Counted from the first letter of the stretch, positions 8,750 through 17,998 are shown. The stretch: DNA of 64,000 bases from Cribrihabitans_A pelagius (GCF_048820915.1 NZ_JBMERR010000016.1:1-64000), one strand, 5' to 3'. Numbers and translations: made by a program. Notes: generated by a model from the letters alone, not told the origin.

Positions 8750-9801
8750 TACCCTTGCTCCACCTGCAAGGCGGCGGCGAGGTCGGCGGGGTTCACCACC
8801 CCGACCAGCCGCCCGTCAGCGCCGCGCACCGGCACCGGCTCGTAAAGCTCCATACAGCGCGCCAAGGCCGCATCCAGCGTCATGTCCTGGCGCAGGCCCG
8901 GGTCGTCCGCCCCATGCGCCAGCCCCTCCCCCGCCTGCATGACGGAAGCGACGCGGGCATGGCGGCCCTTGGCCACATCTTTGGAAAATTCGCGCACGTA
9001 TTCATCCGCCGGGCGCAGCACGATATCGGCGGGGGTGCCGATCTGCACGATCTTGCCGTCGCGCATGATGGCGATGCGGTCGGCCAGCTTCAACGCCTCG
9101 TTGATGTCATGGGTGATGAAGACGATGGTGGTCTTCAGCTTGGCCTGGATTTCCAGAAACTCGTCCTGCAACTGCCGCCGGATCAGCGGATCCAGCGCCG
9201 AGAACGGCTCATCCAGGAACCAGACCGAGCAATCCGCCACCAGCGAGCGCGCGATGCCGACCCGCTGGCGCTGGCCGCCGGAAAGCTCGCGCGGGTAGTT
9301 GCCCTCGCGCCCGCCAAGGCCAACGAGGTCGATCACCTCCTGTGCCTTCGCGAGCCGCGCCTTGCGGCGCACGCCCTGCACCTTCAGCGGATAGGCTACA
9401 TTGTCGGCGACCGTCATATGCGGGAACAGGCCGAAGTGCTGGAACACCATGCCCAGCTTCTTGCGGCGCAGCTCGATCAGCCGCTTGGGGCTGGCCTCGA
9501 CGATGTTCTCGCCGTCGATGCGGATCTCCCCGCCGGTTGCGTGCAAGAGGTGCGAGATGCAGCGGATCAGGGTGGATTTGCCGGAGCCCGACAGCCCCAT
9601 GATCACGAAAAGCTCGCCCTCCTTCACGTCAAAGGAGATATCCTGCACCGCCGGGACCAGCCCCTTGCCGCGCAGCTCCTCCGCGGCGGCGGCGGGGGTC
9701 TCCTGCCGGGACAGCGCCGCCTTCAGGGCGCTGTCCGCGCTGGGGCCAAAAACCTGCCAGACATTCCGGCAGGTGATGGCGGGGGTATTTGCGCCGGTCA
9801 C
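8749..9801 (-). CDS. proV: Quaternary-amine ABC transporter ATP-binding protein with CBS domain (ProV type)
   Basis: A 350-residue ABC ATPase powering uptake of betaine-type solutes. Walker A is GLSGSGKST, the ABC signature LSGGQRQRVGIARS, Walker B VWFLDEPFSALDP, and the switch His is in FITHDINEA. After about residue 280 comes a CBS-like segment (LDAALARCMELYEPVPVRGA), the regulatory module that senses ionic strength in related osmolyte importers. Translation appears to start at GTG 9801, ten bases past the binding-protein stop, with no clear Shine-Dalgarno, so it is probably coupled to the gene before it. Confidence 0.92.
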   Translation of the reverse strand: MTGANTPAITCRNVWQVFGPSADSALKAALSRQETPAAAAEELRGKGLVPAVQDISFDVKEGELFVIMGLSGSGKSTLIRCISHLLHATGGEIRIDGENIVEASPKRLIELRRKKLGMVFQHFGLFPHMTVADNVAYPLKVQGVRRKARLAKAQEVIDLVGLGGREGNYPRELSGGQRQRVGIARSLVADCSVWFLDEPFSALDPLIRRQLQDEFLEIQAKLKTTIVFITHDINEALKLADRIAIMRDGKIVQIGTPADIVLRPADEYVREFSKDVAKGRHARVASVMQAGEGLAHGADDPGLRQDMTLDAALARCMELYEPVPVRGADGRLVGVVNPADLAAALQVEQG

Positions 9802-9811
9802 TGGGCGGCGC

Positions 9812-10777
9812 TCACTGGGTTGCGGCCTCGACCACCGGGCGCCACTTGTCTTCGTTCGCGGCCATCCACCCGGCGACCACGTCCTCGACCTTGTTGCCGT
9901 CCACGTCGACCGCGCCCATCATCGGCTGCTGATCCTCGACCGCGAGCGTGTAGCTCGACAGAATCTCGTATGCCGCGGGCCATTTCTCTTCCATGCCGGC
10001 CCAGGCCGCCTTGAAGATGCGCGACGGGGAGAAGTCGCAGTCGTTCACCGCGTCGGGGTTCGGGCCCCAGGCGGGATCGGAGAAGCAGGCCTCTTCGCCC
10101 GGGGGCAGCTCGACGAATTTCACGTCATAGGCCGACATCGCCCAATGCGGCTGCCAGAAGGTGATGAGCAGCGGCGTCTTGCGTTCGGTGGCGGCGCGAA
10201 GCTCGACGATGAGCGCCGCTTCAGAGCCTGCGGGCACCGCCTTGAAGGGCAGGTCCAGCCCGGTCATGCGGTCGGCGCCGGGCGTGCCCCAGTCGGCCGG
10301 GTAATCCACCAGGCGGCCCTGCGGCAGGGTTTCGGCCGTGGCAAATTGCTGGGCGCAGTCTTTCAGCGCCTCCCAGGCGGGCAGTCCGGGGCAAAGCTCG
10401 GCGACATGGGCCGGATAGGCGATGCCCTCCTTGGCGTCGAGCTCGAGATCGCCGAGCTCCACCACGGTGCCTTCGTCCACCTTCTTGGCGTATTCGTCGG
10501 AAACGTTGGAGGACCAGATTTCCAGCGTCGCGTGGATGTCGCCATCGGCGATGGCTTGGAACTGGTTCAACATCCCGGCGGAGACATACTCCACGTCGTA
10601 GCCTGCCGCCTCAAGCATCCCGGCCGCGATATGGGTGGTGACATGCTGGCCGGTCCATTCGTTCAGCGCCAGCTTGATCGGCGTGCCGGTGTCGCCCAGC
10701 TCCGCCGCAGCGGCGAGGCTCGCGGCGGCGCTTAGCGCGGTGGCGCCCAGCGCGGCGGCAAATACGTTTAATTTCAT
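9812..10777 (-). CDS. proX: Periplasmic glycine betaine/proline betaine-binding protein (ProX type)
   Basis: A 321-residue precursor with an N-terminal signal peptide (MKLNVFAAALGATALSAAAS, then AAA before ELGD). The mature domain is the OpuAC/ProX fold with the aromatic segments expected to cage a trimethylammonium head group: LALNEWTGQHV, ITFWQPHWAMS and DPAWGPNPDA. The ATG at 10777 follows GGGAGAG. It heads a three-gene operon with the ATPase and double permease. A paralogous binding protein (11348-12316) lies 570 bases upstream behind its own terminator. Ligand identity is inferred, and osmoprotectant uptake is the likely job in a marine-type organism. Confidence 0.9.
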   Translation of the reverse strand: MKLNVFAAALGATALSAAASLAAAAELGDTGTPIKLALNEWTGQHVTTHIAAGMLEAAGYDVEYVSAGMLNQFQAIADGDIHATLEIWSSNVSDEYAKKVDEGTVVELGDLELDAKEGIAYPAHVAELCPGLPAWEALKDCAQQFATAETLPQGRLVDYPADWGTPGADRMTGLDLPFKAVPAGSEAALIVELRAATERKTPLLITFWQPHWAMSAYDVKFVELPPGEEACFSDPAWGPNPDAVNDCDFSPSRIFKAAWAGMEEKWPAAYEILSSYTLAVEDQQPMMGAVDVDGNKVEDVVAGWMAANEDKWRPVVEAATQ

Positions 10778-11347
10778 CAATTCTCTCCCTGTGTTGCGGC
10801 CAGCCTTACAGCCCTGTTGCGGCCGCTCTTGCGGCGCGGCCTTGTCTCGCGCGGGCGGCCAGAGCTTGCTGTCCCGCAGCCTCCAAAGACCCCGTGGCCC
10901 TGCCCTGGCGGCTGTGTGTCTTGTTCCGGCCTTGCGCCACTTGCTCAGTCCGCCTGCCAACTGTGGCTGCGGCCTGCTCAAGTTTTTGACCGATTTGCGG
11001 CAGTTTGCCAGCGAAAAACGGCACCCTCGCACAGATTTTCTGACGGGTGCTTCAAATATTGGGCCGCCGGGCCAAGAATGCGCCCGCAAGGATGCCGCTG
11101 CCCCGCCCATGCCAGCCCGCCGGCCGGCAGCGTTTGGGCGGAGATGCACGAAAAGCCGCTTCCCTCCCGGGAAGCGGTTTCGCCTATTGTTGGTCGCGGT
11201 TGCGCGATGTGCCGCCTTCAGGGGCAACAGCAGCCGCGCGGAGCGGGCCGCAGGAATGCGAGGTCCAGCCGCGCAGCGGCCCGATGCAGCCCTCAGCTGC
11301 GCCAGGCCGGCGGCCGGGCCACCGGTCCTTGACGTGCGGCGCGAGGG
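10778..11347. other. 570-base gap between two ProX genes
   Basis: No credible gene is present; the open frames on either strand have the Arg, Pro and Ala composition of GC-rich non-coding DNA. It holds the terminator at 11151-11177 and must contain the promoter of the proXVW operon, probably in the AT-richer part around 10960-11060. A regulator site could not be picked out. Confidence 0.6.
11151..11177 (-). terminator. Hairpin terminator after the second ProX gene
   Basis: CCGCTTCCC (11156-11164) pairs perfectly with GGGAAGCGG (11169-11177) across TCCC. Read leftward it is followed by CTTTT. It lies about 170 bases past the stop of the 11348-12316 gene and would separate that gene from proXVW. 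Confidence 0.65.
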
Positions 11348-12316
11348 TCAGGAGCCGGATTTGCCGGTCGCCCTGTCGACCAGTGGTTCCCACTTGGCGC
11401 GGTTCACAGCCAGCCAGCCCGCTGCAGCGCCCGCGTGGGTTTCACCCTTCACATCGACCATGCCAAGCAGCGGCTGCTGGTCCCAGATGCTGAGAGTGAA
11501 GCTGCTGAGGATCTCATGCGCGGCCGGAAACTTGTCCTTCAAGCCGATCCATCCGGCCTTCACCACGCCGCCGCGCACAATATCGCAATCGCCGGTGGCC
11601 TTCGGGTTGGGCCCCCAGGCAGGGTCGCTGTGGCAGGCAGGCTCGGGCTTGGGCAGGCGCACGAATTGCAGCGCGTAGGAGGACATCGCCCAATGCGGCT
11701 GCCAGAAGGTGGCGATGACCGGGCGCTTCTCGACCATTGCGGCGCGGAACTCCTCGATCATCGCGGCCTCGGAGTCGGCGACCTCATACTCGAAGGGCAG
11801 CTCCAGCGCGCGCATCCGGTCCGCCCCGGGCGAGCCCCAGGTGGCCGGATAGCCAAGGTAGCGCCCTTTCGGGCCCTTGCCGTCCTTGGAGAAGATATGC
11901 GCGCAGTCCCGCAGCGCCTCCCACTTGGGCAGGCCGGGGCACATCTGCGACACGAAGGCCGGGTAGACGATGCCGTTGCGCGCCTCCAGCCCCATGTCGC
12001 CGAGCGACACCACGTTGCCTTCCTCCAGCGCGGCGTAGTAGGCCTCGGGCGAGCTGGTGGTCCAGACCTCCACCGCGGCGTGCAGACCGCCGGTGGCCAT
12101 GTCCGCGAACATGCCGTTGGAATCGGCCTCGATATATTCGACTGTATACCCGGCATGTTCCAGCATTCCGCCCACGATGTAGCTGGAAATCTGCTGCCCG
12201 GTCCAATTGTTGAGGGCCAGGCGGATCGGCGTCTTCACATCGCCCAGATCCGCCGCCGCCGCGGGCAATGCCAGCACCGCCGCCGCCAGAGCCAGCGCAA
12301 ACCCCTTAAAATTCAT
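11348..12316 (-). CDS. Second ProX-type periplasmic binding protein
   Basis: A 322-residue precursor closely resembling the proX product downstream, with the same segments in the same order: LALNNWTGQQI, ATFWQPHWAMS, DPAWGPNPKA and AHEILSSFTLS. A signal peptide (FALALAAAVLALPAAA) ends just before ADLGD. The ATG at 12316 is preferred over the TTG one codon upstream, with GGGAGAG in front. It has no ATPase or permease of its own and is separated from proXVW by a terminator, so it probably feeds the same transporter with a different or overlapping substrate. That is inference from paralogy and position. Confidence 0.87.
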   Translation of the reverse strand: MNFKGFALALAAAVLALPAAAADLGDVKTPIRLALNNWTGQQISSYIVGGMLEHAGYTVEYIEADSNGMFADMATGGLHAAVEVWTTSSPEAYYAALEEGNVVSLGDMGLEARNGIVYPAFVSQMCPGLPKWEALRDCAHIFSKDGKGPKGRYLGYPATWGSPGADRMRALELPFEYEVADSEAAMIEEFRAAMVEKRPVIATFWQPHWAMSSYALQFVRLPKPEPACHSDPAWGPNPKATGDCDIVRGGVVKAGWIGLKDKFPAAHEILSSFTLSIWDQQPLLGMVDVKGETHAGAAAGWLAVNRAKWEPLVDRATGKSGS

Positions 12317-12460
12317 CAACGTCTCTCCCGTAGTACCAGATGACAGCCGCGGCCAAAGCGGCGCGCGCGCTTGCTGGAACCCTAGCCGGGCGAAGTTGAC
12401 AAAGGATAACCGGACGCAACGGAATATGGCGCAGATCCGCCAGACAATGCCGGATTTTAC

Positions 12461-12487
12461 GAAGCTGCCGCAAAAGACGGCGGCTTC
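12461..12487 (-). terminator. Stem-loop at the bioC stop, possible terminator
   Basis: GAAGCTGCCG (12461-12470) pairs with CGGCGGCTTC (12478-12487), ten pairs with one T-G wobble, loop CAAAAGA. It overlaps the bioC stop codon (12486-12488). Read leftward the tail is GTAAAATCC, a poor T tract, so it may be a 3'-end stabiliser as much as a terminator. Confidence 0.45.
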
Positions 12488-13316
12488 AAGCGTTCTTGCG
12501 CGCCACCAGCCAGACCGGGTCGTAGCTCAGAGGCAGCCGCCCGCCGCGCCCGAAGCGGGCCTGATAAGCAGCCTCAAACGCGCGCAGCCTGGCGCGGCCC
12601 CAACCCTGGCGAGCATTGCCGTTGACGCCTGTCAGCCTGAGGTGGCGCAGCAGGGTGGCGATATTGCCAAACTCCAGCACCATCGGGCGCTGTTCCAGCG
12701 CCACGAGCTGCAGCCCCTCCGGCAGGATCGCAGGCCATTCCTGCGCGTCCATATAACTGGGCGCCGCCGCCCTGGAGCCGAGCTCGGCCAGCTCGCGGAA
12801 CTGGCAGCGCCCGAAGCCGGAAAGCGCCAGCCAGCCGCCGGGGCGCAGATGCTCCGCAAGCCGGGCCATGAGCGCAGGCAGGTCGTCCACCCATTGCACG
12901 GTCGAGGCAGAGGTGATCAGGTCCTGCCCTCCGGGCAGCGGCAGCGTCTCCACCGGGCCGGGCAAGATGTCGAGCACACCGCAGTGCGGCCGCGCGGCAT
13001 GGGCCGCTGCGGCGGCAGCCTCGGGCACCAGGTCGTTGAGGGTGAGCCGCCCGATATCGAGCCGCTCAGTCAGCGCGGTCGTGAGATGACCGGTACCGCA
13101 ACCGAACTCCAGCGCCGCGTTCAGACTGCGGGGAGCGCCCAGATCCGCCAGCAGCGCGGCAAGTCGGATGGCGATTTCGGCCTGCACAGTGGCGTGGCGG
13201 TGATAGTTCCCCAACCCGCGCTTGAAGCTCTGCCGCACGCGGGACTGATCCAAGCCGGGCCGCGCGCGGCTGGCGGGATGGGGGGCACCTTCTTGCTGGG
13301 CGGGGACGTCTCTCAT
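12486..13316 (-). CDS. bioC: Malonyl-ACP O-methyltransferase BioC
   Basis: BioC caps the free carboxyl of malonyl-ACP with a SAM methyl group so that fatty-acid enzymes can extend it to pimeloyl-ACP methyl ester, the start of biotin synthesis. The 276-residue protein has the BioC N-terminal pattern VRQSFKRGLGNYHRHATVQ, SAM motif I LEFGCGTGHLT, and the post-motif segment STVQWVDDLPALMARLAEHL with PGGWLALSGFG. It is the last gene of the bio operon and overlaps bioG as ATGA. Its partner demethylase BioG is directly before it, which makes the assignment firm. Confidence 0.93.
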   Translation of the reverse strand: MRDVPAQQEGAPHPASRARPGLDQSRVRQSFKRGLGNYHRHATVQAEIAIRLAALLADLGAPRSLNAALEFGCGTGHLTTALTERLDIGRLTLNDLVPEAAAAAAHAARPHCGVLDILPGPVETLPLPGGQDLITSASTVQWVDDLPALMARLAEHLRPGGWLALSGFGRCQFRELAELGSRAAAPSYMDAQEWPAILPEGLQLVALEQRPMVLEFGNIATLLRHLRLTGVNGNARQGWGRARLRAFEAAYQARFGRGGRLPLSYDPVWLVARKNA

Positions 13317-13930
13317 TGAAACAGCTCCTCCCAGGCGGTGAATTGGACGAAGGGCACATGCGGCGCCTCGATGCGGCGCACGGGCTGGCCGGCCCAGGCG
13401 CGGGCGAGGCTGGCGGGCGGAAAGATCCGGTCCGCCCCGCTTATCCAGATGCGATCAAGCCGCAGCCGCGGGGCGTCTCCGCGCTGTTCCACCGCCAGCA
13501 GCTCGGCCCGGCGCGCCTCCACGTCCAGCATCTGCGCGGGCTGGGGGGCGCCAAAGGCATGGCTGAGGAACTGCTGGTAGCTGTTGAGGCTGAGGGTCTC
13601 GGCGGTCCTGCGAAAGGTGACCGGCGGAATTCCCGCAGCGCGGCTGACCGGTTGCAGGCTGCCGTTCACCGCCACCTTGGCGGCAAAAGGATCCGCCCTG
13701 CCCTGCTGCCAGTGCGCATAAGACGCAACCCCGAAGGACCAGGCCAGCAACCGCACCCGCTGGTAGCCGGACAGATCGGGCAGGCCCGCCCGCAGGTCGC
13801 GATAGTCGCTGGCGAAGAGGATGTCTTCCGGGCCTTCGAGATGCGCAAAGACCTCCGGCCCGATGGCCCAGCCGCCGAAGACCACGATGGCTTCGTCCGC
13901 ACTCTCCTGTTTGAGCCAGCGGAACTCCAT
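13313..13930 (-). CDS. bioG: Pimeloyl-ACP methyl ester esterase BioG
   Basis: BioG removes the methyl group from pimeloyl-ACP methyl ester once the chain is long enough, playing the same part as E. coli BioH with a shorter alpha/beta-hydrolase. The 205 residues fit the DUF452/BioG family. The nucleophile elbow is LLAWSFGVASYAHW (Ser near 68), the acid is probably in the IWISGADRIFPP segment, and the His is in EAPHVPFVQF. It sits between bioA and bioC with a one-codon gap on one side and an ATGA overlap on the other. Confidence 0.92.
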   Translation of the reverse strand: MEFRWLKQESADEAIVVFGGWAIGPEVFAHLEGPEDILFASDYRDLRAGLPDLSGYQRVRLLAWSFGVASYAHWQQGRADPFAAKVAVNGSLQPVSRAAGIPPVTFRRTAETLSLNSYQQFLSHAFGAPQPAQMLDVEARRAELLAVEQRGDAPRLRLDRIWISGADRIFPPASLARAWAGQPVRRIEAPHVPFVQFTAWEELFQ

Positions 13931-15229
13931 CTACAACTCCCGCGCCAGGCGCAGCATCCCTGCGGTGATCTTGCTCAGCGCCTCAGGCCCGGTGACGAAC
14001 GGCGGCATGCAATAGATGTTGTGCCCGAAGGGCCGCAGGTAGACGCCCATTTCTTTGGCCCGCGCGTGGGCTTCATCGGCGGAGACGCGGTGCTCCATCT
14101 CGATGACGCCGATTGCGCCCAGCACCCGCACATCGGCCACGCCCGGCAGATCGCGCGCGGGCGCAAGCTCTGCCGCCATCTGCTCGGCAATCGCCGCCAC
14201 CGTGCCGCGCCAGTCCTGTCCGGTCAGAAGGTTCAGCGATGCCATGGCCGCGGCACAGGCGAGCGGGTTCGCCATATAGGTCGGCCCATGCATGAAGATG
14301 CCGGGGTTGCCGCCGCCGATACCCTCAGCCACACGGTCATTGGTCATGGTGCAGGCAAAAGAGATATGCCCGCCGGTGAGCCCTTTGCCGAGGCAGATGA
14401 TATCCGGCTCCACCGCGCAAAAGCCGGTGGCGAACAGCTCGCCGGTGCGGCCAAAGCCGGTGGCGATCTCGTCGAAGATCAGCAGGATACCGAATTCATC
14501 ACACAGCGCGCGCGCCTGGTTGAGGTATTCGGGGTGGTAGAAATACATGCCGCCGGTGCCCTGCACCACGGGCTCCAGGATGAAGGCGGCGATCTTTTCG
14601 GCGTTCGCTTCCAGCACCGCGCGCAGCTCGCCCAGGCCGTTCCTTTCGGGATCATCAACCCATTCCTCGTGGATACGGACGGGCGGGCGGGAGACGAAAT
14701 GCTGCACGCTCAGCGCGCCCTGGAACAGGTGGTGCATACCGGTGTCCGGATCGCAGACGCTCATCGCCTTCCAGGTGTCGCCGTGGTAGCCCGAGCGGAT
14801 GGTGGCGAACTGGCTGCGCCCCGGGCGGCCTTTCGCGTGCTGGTATTGCACCGCCATTTTCATCGCCACTTCGACCGAAACCGAGCCGGAGTCGCAATAA
14901 AAGATGCGGGTGAGGCTTTCGGGCGTGACCTGCAAAAGCTTGCGGCCCAGGTCGATGGCCGGGTCATGGGTCAGCCCGCCGAACATCACATGCGGCAGGG
15001 TGTCGAGCTGGGCATGGATGGCGTCGGTGATGGCCGGGTGGCGGTGGCCGTGCATCATGCACCACCACGACGACATCGCATCGATCAGCCGGGAGCCGTC
15101 GTCCAGCGTCAGGTGCAGCCCCTCGCTCTCCTTCACCACGAAGGCGGGGCCAGGCTTTTCCACGTTGGTGTAAGGGTGCCAGAGGTGTTTCTGGTCAAAC
15201 TCCAGCGGGCTGAGGGCGGACGCACTCAT
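13931..15229 (-). CDS. bioA: Adenosylmethionine-8-amino-7-oxononanoate aminotransferase BioA
   Basis: BioA transaminates KAPA to DAPA using SAM as the amino donor. The 432-residue fold-type I PLP enzyme shows the BioA start FDQKHLWHPYTNVEKPGP, the SWWCMMHGHRHP substrate loop, the phosphate-binding CDSGSVSVEVAMKMA region, the Asp of FDEIATGFGRTG, and the Schiff-base Lys in CLGKGLTGG. Translation overlaps bioD (ATGA, 15226-15229), and bioG follows immediately. Length and motifs are normal. Confidence 0.96.
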   Translation of the reverse strand: MSASALSPLEFDQKHLWHPYTNVEKPGPAFVVKESEGLHLTLDDGSRLIDAMSSWWCMMHGHRHPAITDAIHAQLDTLPHVMFGGLTHDPAIDLGRKLLQVTPESLTRIFYCDSGSVSVEVAMKMAVQYQHAKGRPGRSQFATIRSGYHGDTWKAMSVCDPDTGMHHLFQGALSVQHFVSRPPVRIHEEWVDDPERNGLGELRAVLEANAEKIAAFILEPVVQGTGGMYFYHPEYLNQARALCDEFGILLIFDEIATGFGRTGELFATGFCAVEPDIICLGKGLTGGHISFACTMTNDRVAEGIGGGNPGIFMHGPTYMANPLACAAAMASLNLLTGQDWRGTVAAIAEQMAAELAPARDLPGVADVRVLGAIGVIEMEHRVSADEAHARAKEMGVYLRPFGHNIYCMPPFVTGPEALSKITAGMLRLAREL

Positions 15230-15885
15230 GCCAGCATCTCCCGGATCAGCTCCAGCTTGATGTTTTCAGCAAAGGCCCTGGCCAGAGCATCCGGCCCAGA
15301 CCGGCCTTCGGGCCGGGCCGCGTCCGGCCTCAGCTCTTCAATGAACGGCAGCCGCCCCAGGTGCGGCACGTCGCCGAACTGGCATATGGTTTCCTCCACC
15401 TCCGGCGCCGCATCGCCGATGAAAGCCACCCCGATGACCGGGCAGCCGAGATCCTGCAGCGCCATCAGGGACAGCAGCGAATGGTTGATGGTGCCAAGCC
15501 GGGTGCTGGCGCAGAGGATCACCGGCGCGCCCCAGGCGGCAAAAAGGTCACAAAACAGTTCGCGCCGGTTCAGGGGCACCATCACCCCGCCCGCGCCCTC
15601 AACCACCAGAGGACCGTCGATTTCAGGCAGGCGCAGGTTCGCGGTGTCGATCTCCACCCCCTCGGCCTCGGCCGACAGATGCGGCGAGGCGGGCAGCTGC
15701 AGCAGGTATTCCTCGGTCAGCGCCGGGCGGCCCGAGAGACGGCGGACGATCTGGCTGTCTGTCTCCTCCTCCAGCCCCGATTGCACCGGCTTCCAGTAGG
15801 TCGCGCCCAGCGCCTGCACGAGGCCGGCGGAGAATACGGTCTTGCCGATGCCGGTATCGGTTCCGGTGACGATCACTGCGCTCAT
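15226..15885 (-). CDS. bioD: Dethiobiotin synthetase BioD
   Basis: BioD closes the ureido ring of dethiobiotin from DAPA, CO2 and ATP. The 219-residue protein begins MSAVIVTGTDTGIGKTVFSA with the P-loop GTDTGIGKT, followed by WKPVQSGLEEETDS with the substrate Lys and VEGAGGVMVPL. The ATG at 15885 is fixed by the P-loop position and by the ATGA overlap with bioF. It is a single-domain enzyme of normal size between bioF and bioA. Confidence 0.95.
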   Translation of the reverse strand: MSAVIVTGTDTGIGKTVFSAGLVQALGATYWKPVQSGLEEETDSQIVRRLSGRPALTEEYLLQLPASPHLSAEAEGVEIDTANLRLPEIDGPLVVEGAGGVMVPLNRRELFCDLFAAWGAPVILCASTRLGTINHSLLSLMALQDLGCPVIGVAFIGDAAPEVEETICQFGDVPHLGRLPFIEELRPDAARPEGRSGPDALARAFAENIKLELIREMLA

Positions 15886-17021
15886 GCGGCGGCCTCCATC
15901 TGGCGGGCGAGGGTTTCGAACATGGCGGTGATCTCCGCCGGGGTGACGTTCAGGGTAATCGGCAGGCGCAGCCGCGCGGTGCCGCGGGGCACCGTGGGCG
16001 GGCGGATGCCGCGGATGTCGCAGCCTGCCGCCTGCATCGCGGCGGCCAACGCCATGGTACGTTTGTCGTCCCCGATGCGAACGGGGAGAATTTGGCTTTG
16101 AAAACCACTCTGACCGCAAAGCCGCTGCGCCTCGCCGTGGGCATGGCGGATATTGTCCCAGGCACGCGACTGCAGGCCAGGATTGCCCGCCAGCTCCTTC
16201 AGCGCCGCCCGCACAAGTGCGGCGTTCAGCGGCGAAGGCGCAGTGGCGTAGATGAAGCCGCGCGCCTTGTTGATCAGTGTCTCGATCAGCGCCGCGGCCC
16301 CGCAGATCAGCGCGCCGGAGGCGCCCAGCGCCTTGCCGCAGGTATGCAAGCTCAGCACCCGGGGCTGATGCGCGATGGCATGGGCCAGCCCCCGGCCCTC
16401 ATCGCCAAAGACGCCGGTGGCATGGGCTTCGTCGACCACCAGCACCGCGCCCTCCGCCTGTGCCAGCGCATGGAGCGCCGCCAGCGGGGCAAGGTCGCCG
16501 TCCATGGAATAGACCGCCTCGACCGCGATCCAGACCTGGCCCTCGCCGCCCCCCGCGCGCCAATCGCGCAGCACCGCGGCCGCGCCTGCCGCGTCGTTAT
16601 GAGCAAAACTGAGGGTCTCCGCCCGGCCCAGCCGCATGCCGTCGTGGCTGCTGGCGTGGATCAGCGCGTCATGCAGCACCAGATCGCCCTGCTGCGGCAG
16701 GGTGGAGAAGATTGCCAGGTTGGCGTTGAAGCCGCCGCCCATGAACAGCGCGGCTTCGGCGCCGAAAAACTCCGCGGCCTCGGCTTCCAGGCGCTGGTGT
16801 TCACTGTCGTTGCCGCGCAGCAGACGCGATCCGCCCGCCCCAACCGGCACCCCGCGGGCCAGCGCATCAGCGGCAGCGCGGCGCAGCACATCGCTGCCCG
16901 CAAGACCAAGGTAGTCGTTGGAGGCAAAATCCAACCCCTCCCGCGGCATCAGCTGCCGGTAGCGCCCGCGACTGCGCAGCGCCTCTAGTCCGCGTTCATG
17001 CCTCGGGAACGCGCTCGCCAT
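15882..17021 (-). CDS. bioF: 8-amino-7-oxononanoate synthase BioF
   Basis: BioF condenses pimeloyl-ACP with L-alanine, with loss of CO2, to KAPA. The 379-residue PLP enzyme carries GLDFASNDYLGLAG at its N-terminus, GGFNANLAIFSTL, the Asp and His of VVDEAHATGVFGDEG, and the Schiff-base Lys in LHTCGKALGASG. It shares one base with the bioB stop (TGATG) and overlaps bioD as ATGA, so the operon is coupled throughout. Confidence 0.95.
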   Translation of the reverse strand: MASAFPRHERGLEALRSRGRYRQLMPREGLDFASNDYLGLAGSDVLRRAAADALARGVPVGAGGSRLLRGNDSEHQRLEAEAAEFFGAEAALFMGGGFNANLAIFSTLPQQGDLVLHDALIHASSHDGMRLGRAETLSFAHNDAAGAAAVLRDWRAGGGEGQVWIAVEAVYSMDGDLAPLAALHALAQAEGAVLVVDEAHATGVFGDEGRGLAHAIAHQPRVLSLHTCGKALGASGALICGAAALIETLINKARGFIYATAPSPLNAALVRAALKELAGNPGLQSRAWDNIRHAHGEAQRLCGQSGFQSQILPVRIGDDKRTMALAAAMQAAGCDIRGIRPPTVPRGTARLRLPITLNVTPAEITAMFETLARQMEAAA

Positions 17022-17998
17022 CAGCGGCTGCCGTCACATCCGACGGCCATCGCGGTGATGCCCAGCCGGTCGAACAGCTGCTGGTCCTTGTCCTCTTCGG
17101 GGTTGTCCGCGGTCAAGAGCGTGTCGCCCACGAAAATCGAGTTGGCACCGGCAAAGAAGCACATCGCCTGCATCTCGTCCGACATATCAGTGCGGCCTGC
17201 GGACAGGCGCACGTGGGACTTCGGCATCAGGATGCGGGCCAGCGCCACGGTGCGGACAAACTCGATCGGGTCCAGCTTGGCGACGTCGGCCAGCGGCGTG
17301 TCGGCGATCGGGATCAGCATGTTCACCGGCACCGAATCCGGGTGCTCTTCCAGCGTTGCCAGTGCCAGCAGCATGTCGATGCGGTCCATCTGCTGCTCGC
17401 CCATGCCGACGATGCCGCCCGCGCAGACCTTGATGCCCGCCTCGCGCACCCGGTTCAGCGTCTCGATCCGGTCGGCGAAAGTGCGGGTGGTGATGATCTC
17501 GGAATAGTAGCGCTCCGAGGTGTCGATGTTGTGGTTGTAGTAATCAAGGCCTGCGTCGCGCAGGCGGAACACCTGGTCGTCCTCCAGCATGCCCAGCGTC
17601 ATGCAGGTCTCCATGCCAAGGTCTTTCACACCCTGCACCATGGCCTCCAGCGCCGCCATGTCGCGGTCCTTGGGCGAGCGCCAGGCCGCCCCCATGCAAT
17701 ACCGCGTGGCGCCGCCTTCCTTGGCCTTGCGCGCCTCGGCAATCACCCGCTCCACCTCGATCAGCTTGGAGGCGGAGAGCTTGGCGCCGTTGCGGGCGGA
17801 TTGCGAGCAATAGGCGCAATCCTCGGCGCAGCCGCCGGTCTTGATGCTGAGGAGCTTGGATTTCTGGACCTGGTTCGGATCGAAGTGCTGGCGGTGCACA
17901 CTTTGCGCCTGGAACAGCAGATCCATCAGCGGCTGGTTGTAGATCTTCTCCGCCTCTTCGCGGGTCCAGTCGGTTCGAATGGGGGCTGCGTCCAGCAT
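17021..17998 (-). CDS. bioB: Biotin synthase BioB
   Basis: BioB is the radical SAM enzyme that inserts sulfur into dethiobiotin. The radical SAM cluster motif is CAEDCAYC (about residues 50-57), followed by SQSARNGAKLSASKLIEVE, the YYNHNIDTSERYY substrate loop and SAGRTDMSDEMQAMCF. ATG 17998 is chosen over in-frame upstream starts because AGGAG sits six bases before it and the product (325 residues) then has the usual length. It is the first gene of the leftward operon bioB-F-D-A-G-C. A perfect BioR palindrome lies 54 bases upstream. Confidence 0.97.
   Translation of the reverse strand: MLDAAPIRTDWTREEAEKIYNQPLMDLLFQAQSVHRQHFDPNQVQKSKLLSIKTGGCAEDCAYCSQSARNGAKLSASKLIEVERVIAEARKAKEGGATRYCMGAAWRSPKDRDMAALEAMVQGVKDLGMETCMTLGMLEDDQVFRLRDAGLDYYNHNIDTSERYYSEIITTRTFADRIETLNRVREAGIKVCAGGIVGMGEQQMDRIDMLLALATLEEHPDSVPVNMLIPIADTPLADVAKLDPIEFVRTVALARILMPKSHVRLSAGRTDMSDEMQAMCFFAGANSIFVGDTLLTADNPEEDKDQQLFDRLGITAMAVGCDGSR

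Noticed and set aside
6605..8845. A 746-residue plus-strand open frame opposite the permease gene
   Set aside because: Composition is rich in His, Arg, Gln and Gly, with no family match; it mirrors the codon bias of the real minus-strand permease with its clear motifs.
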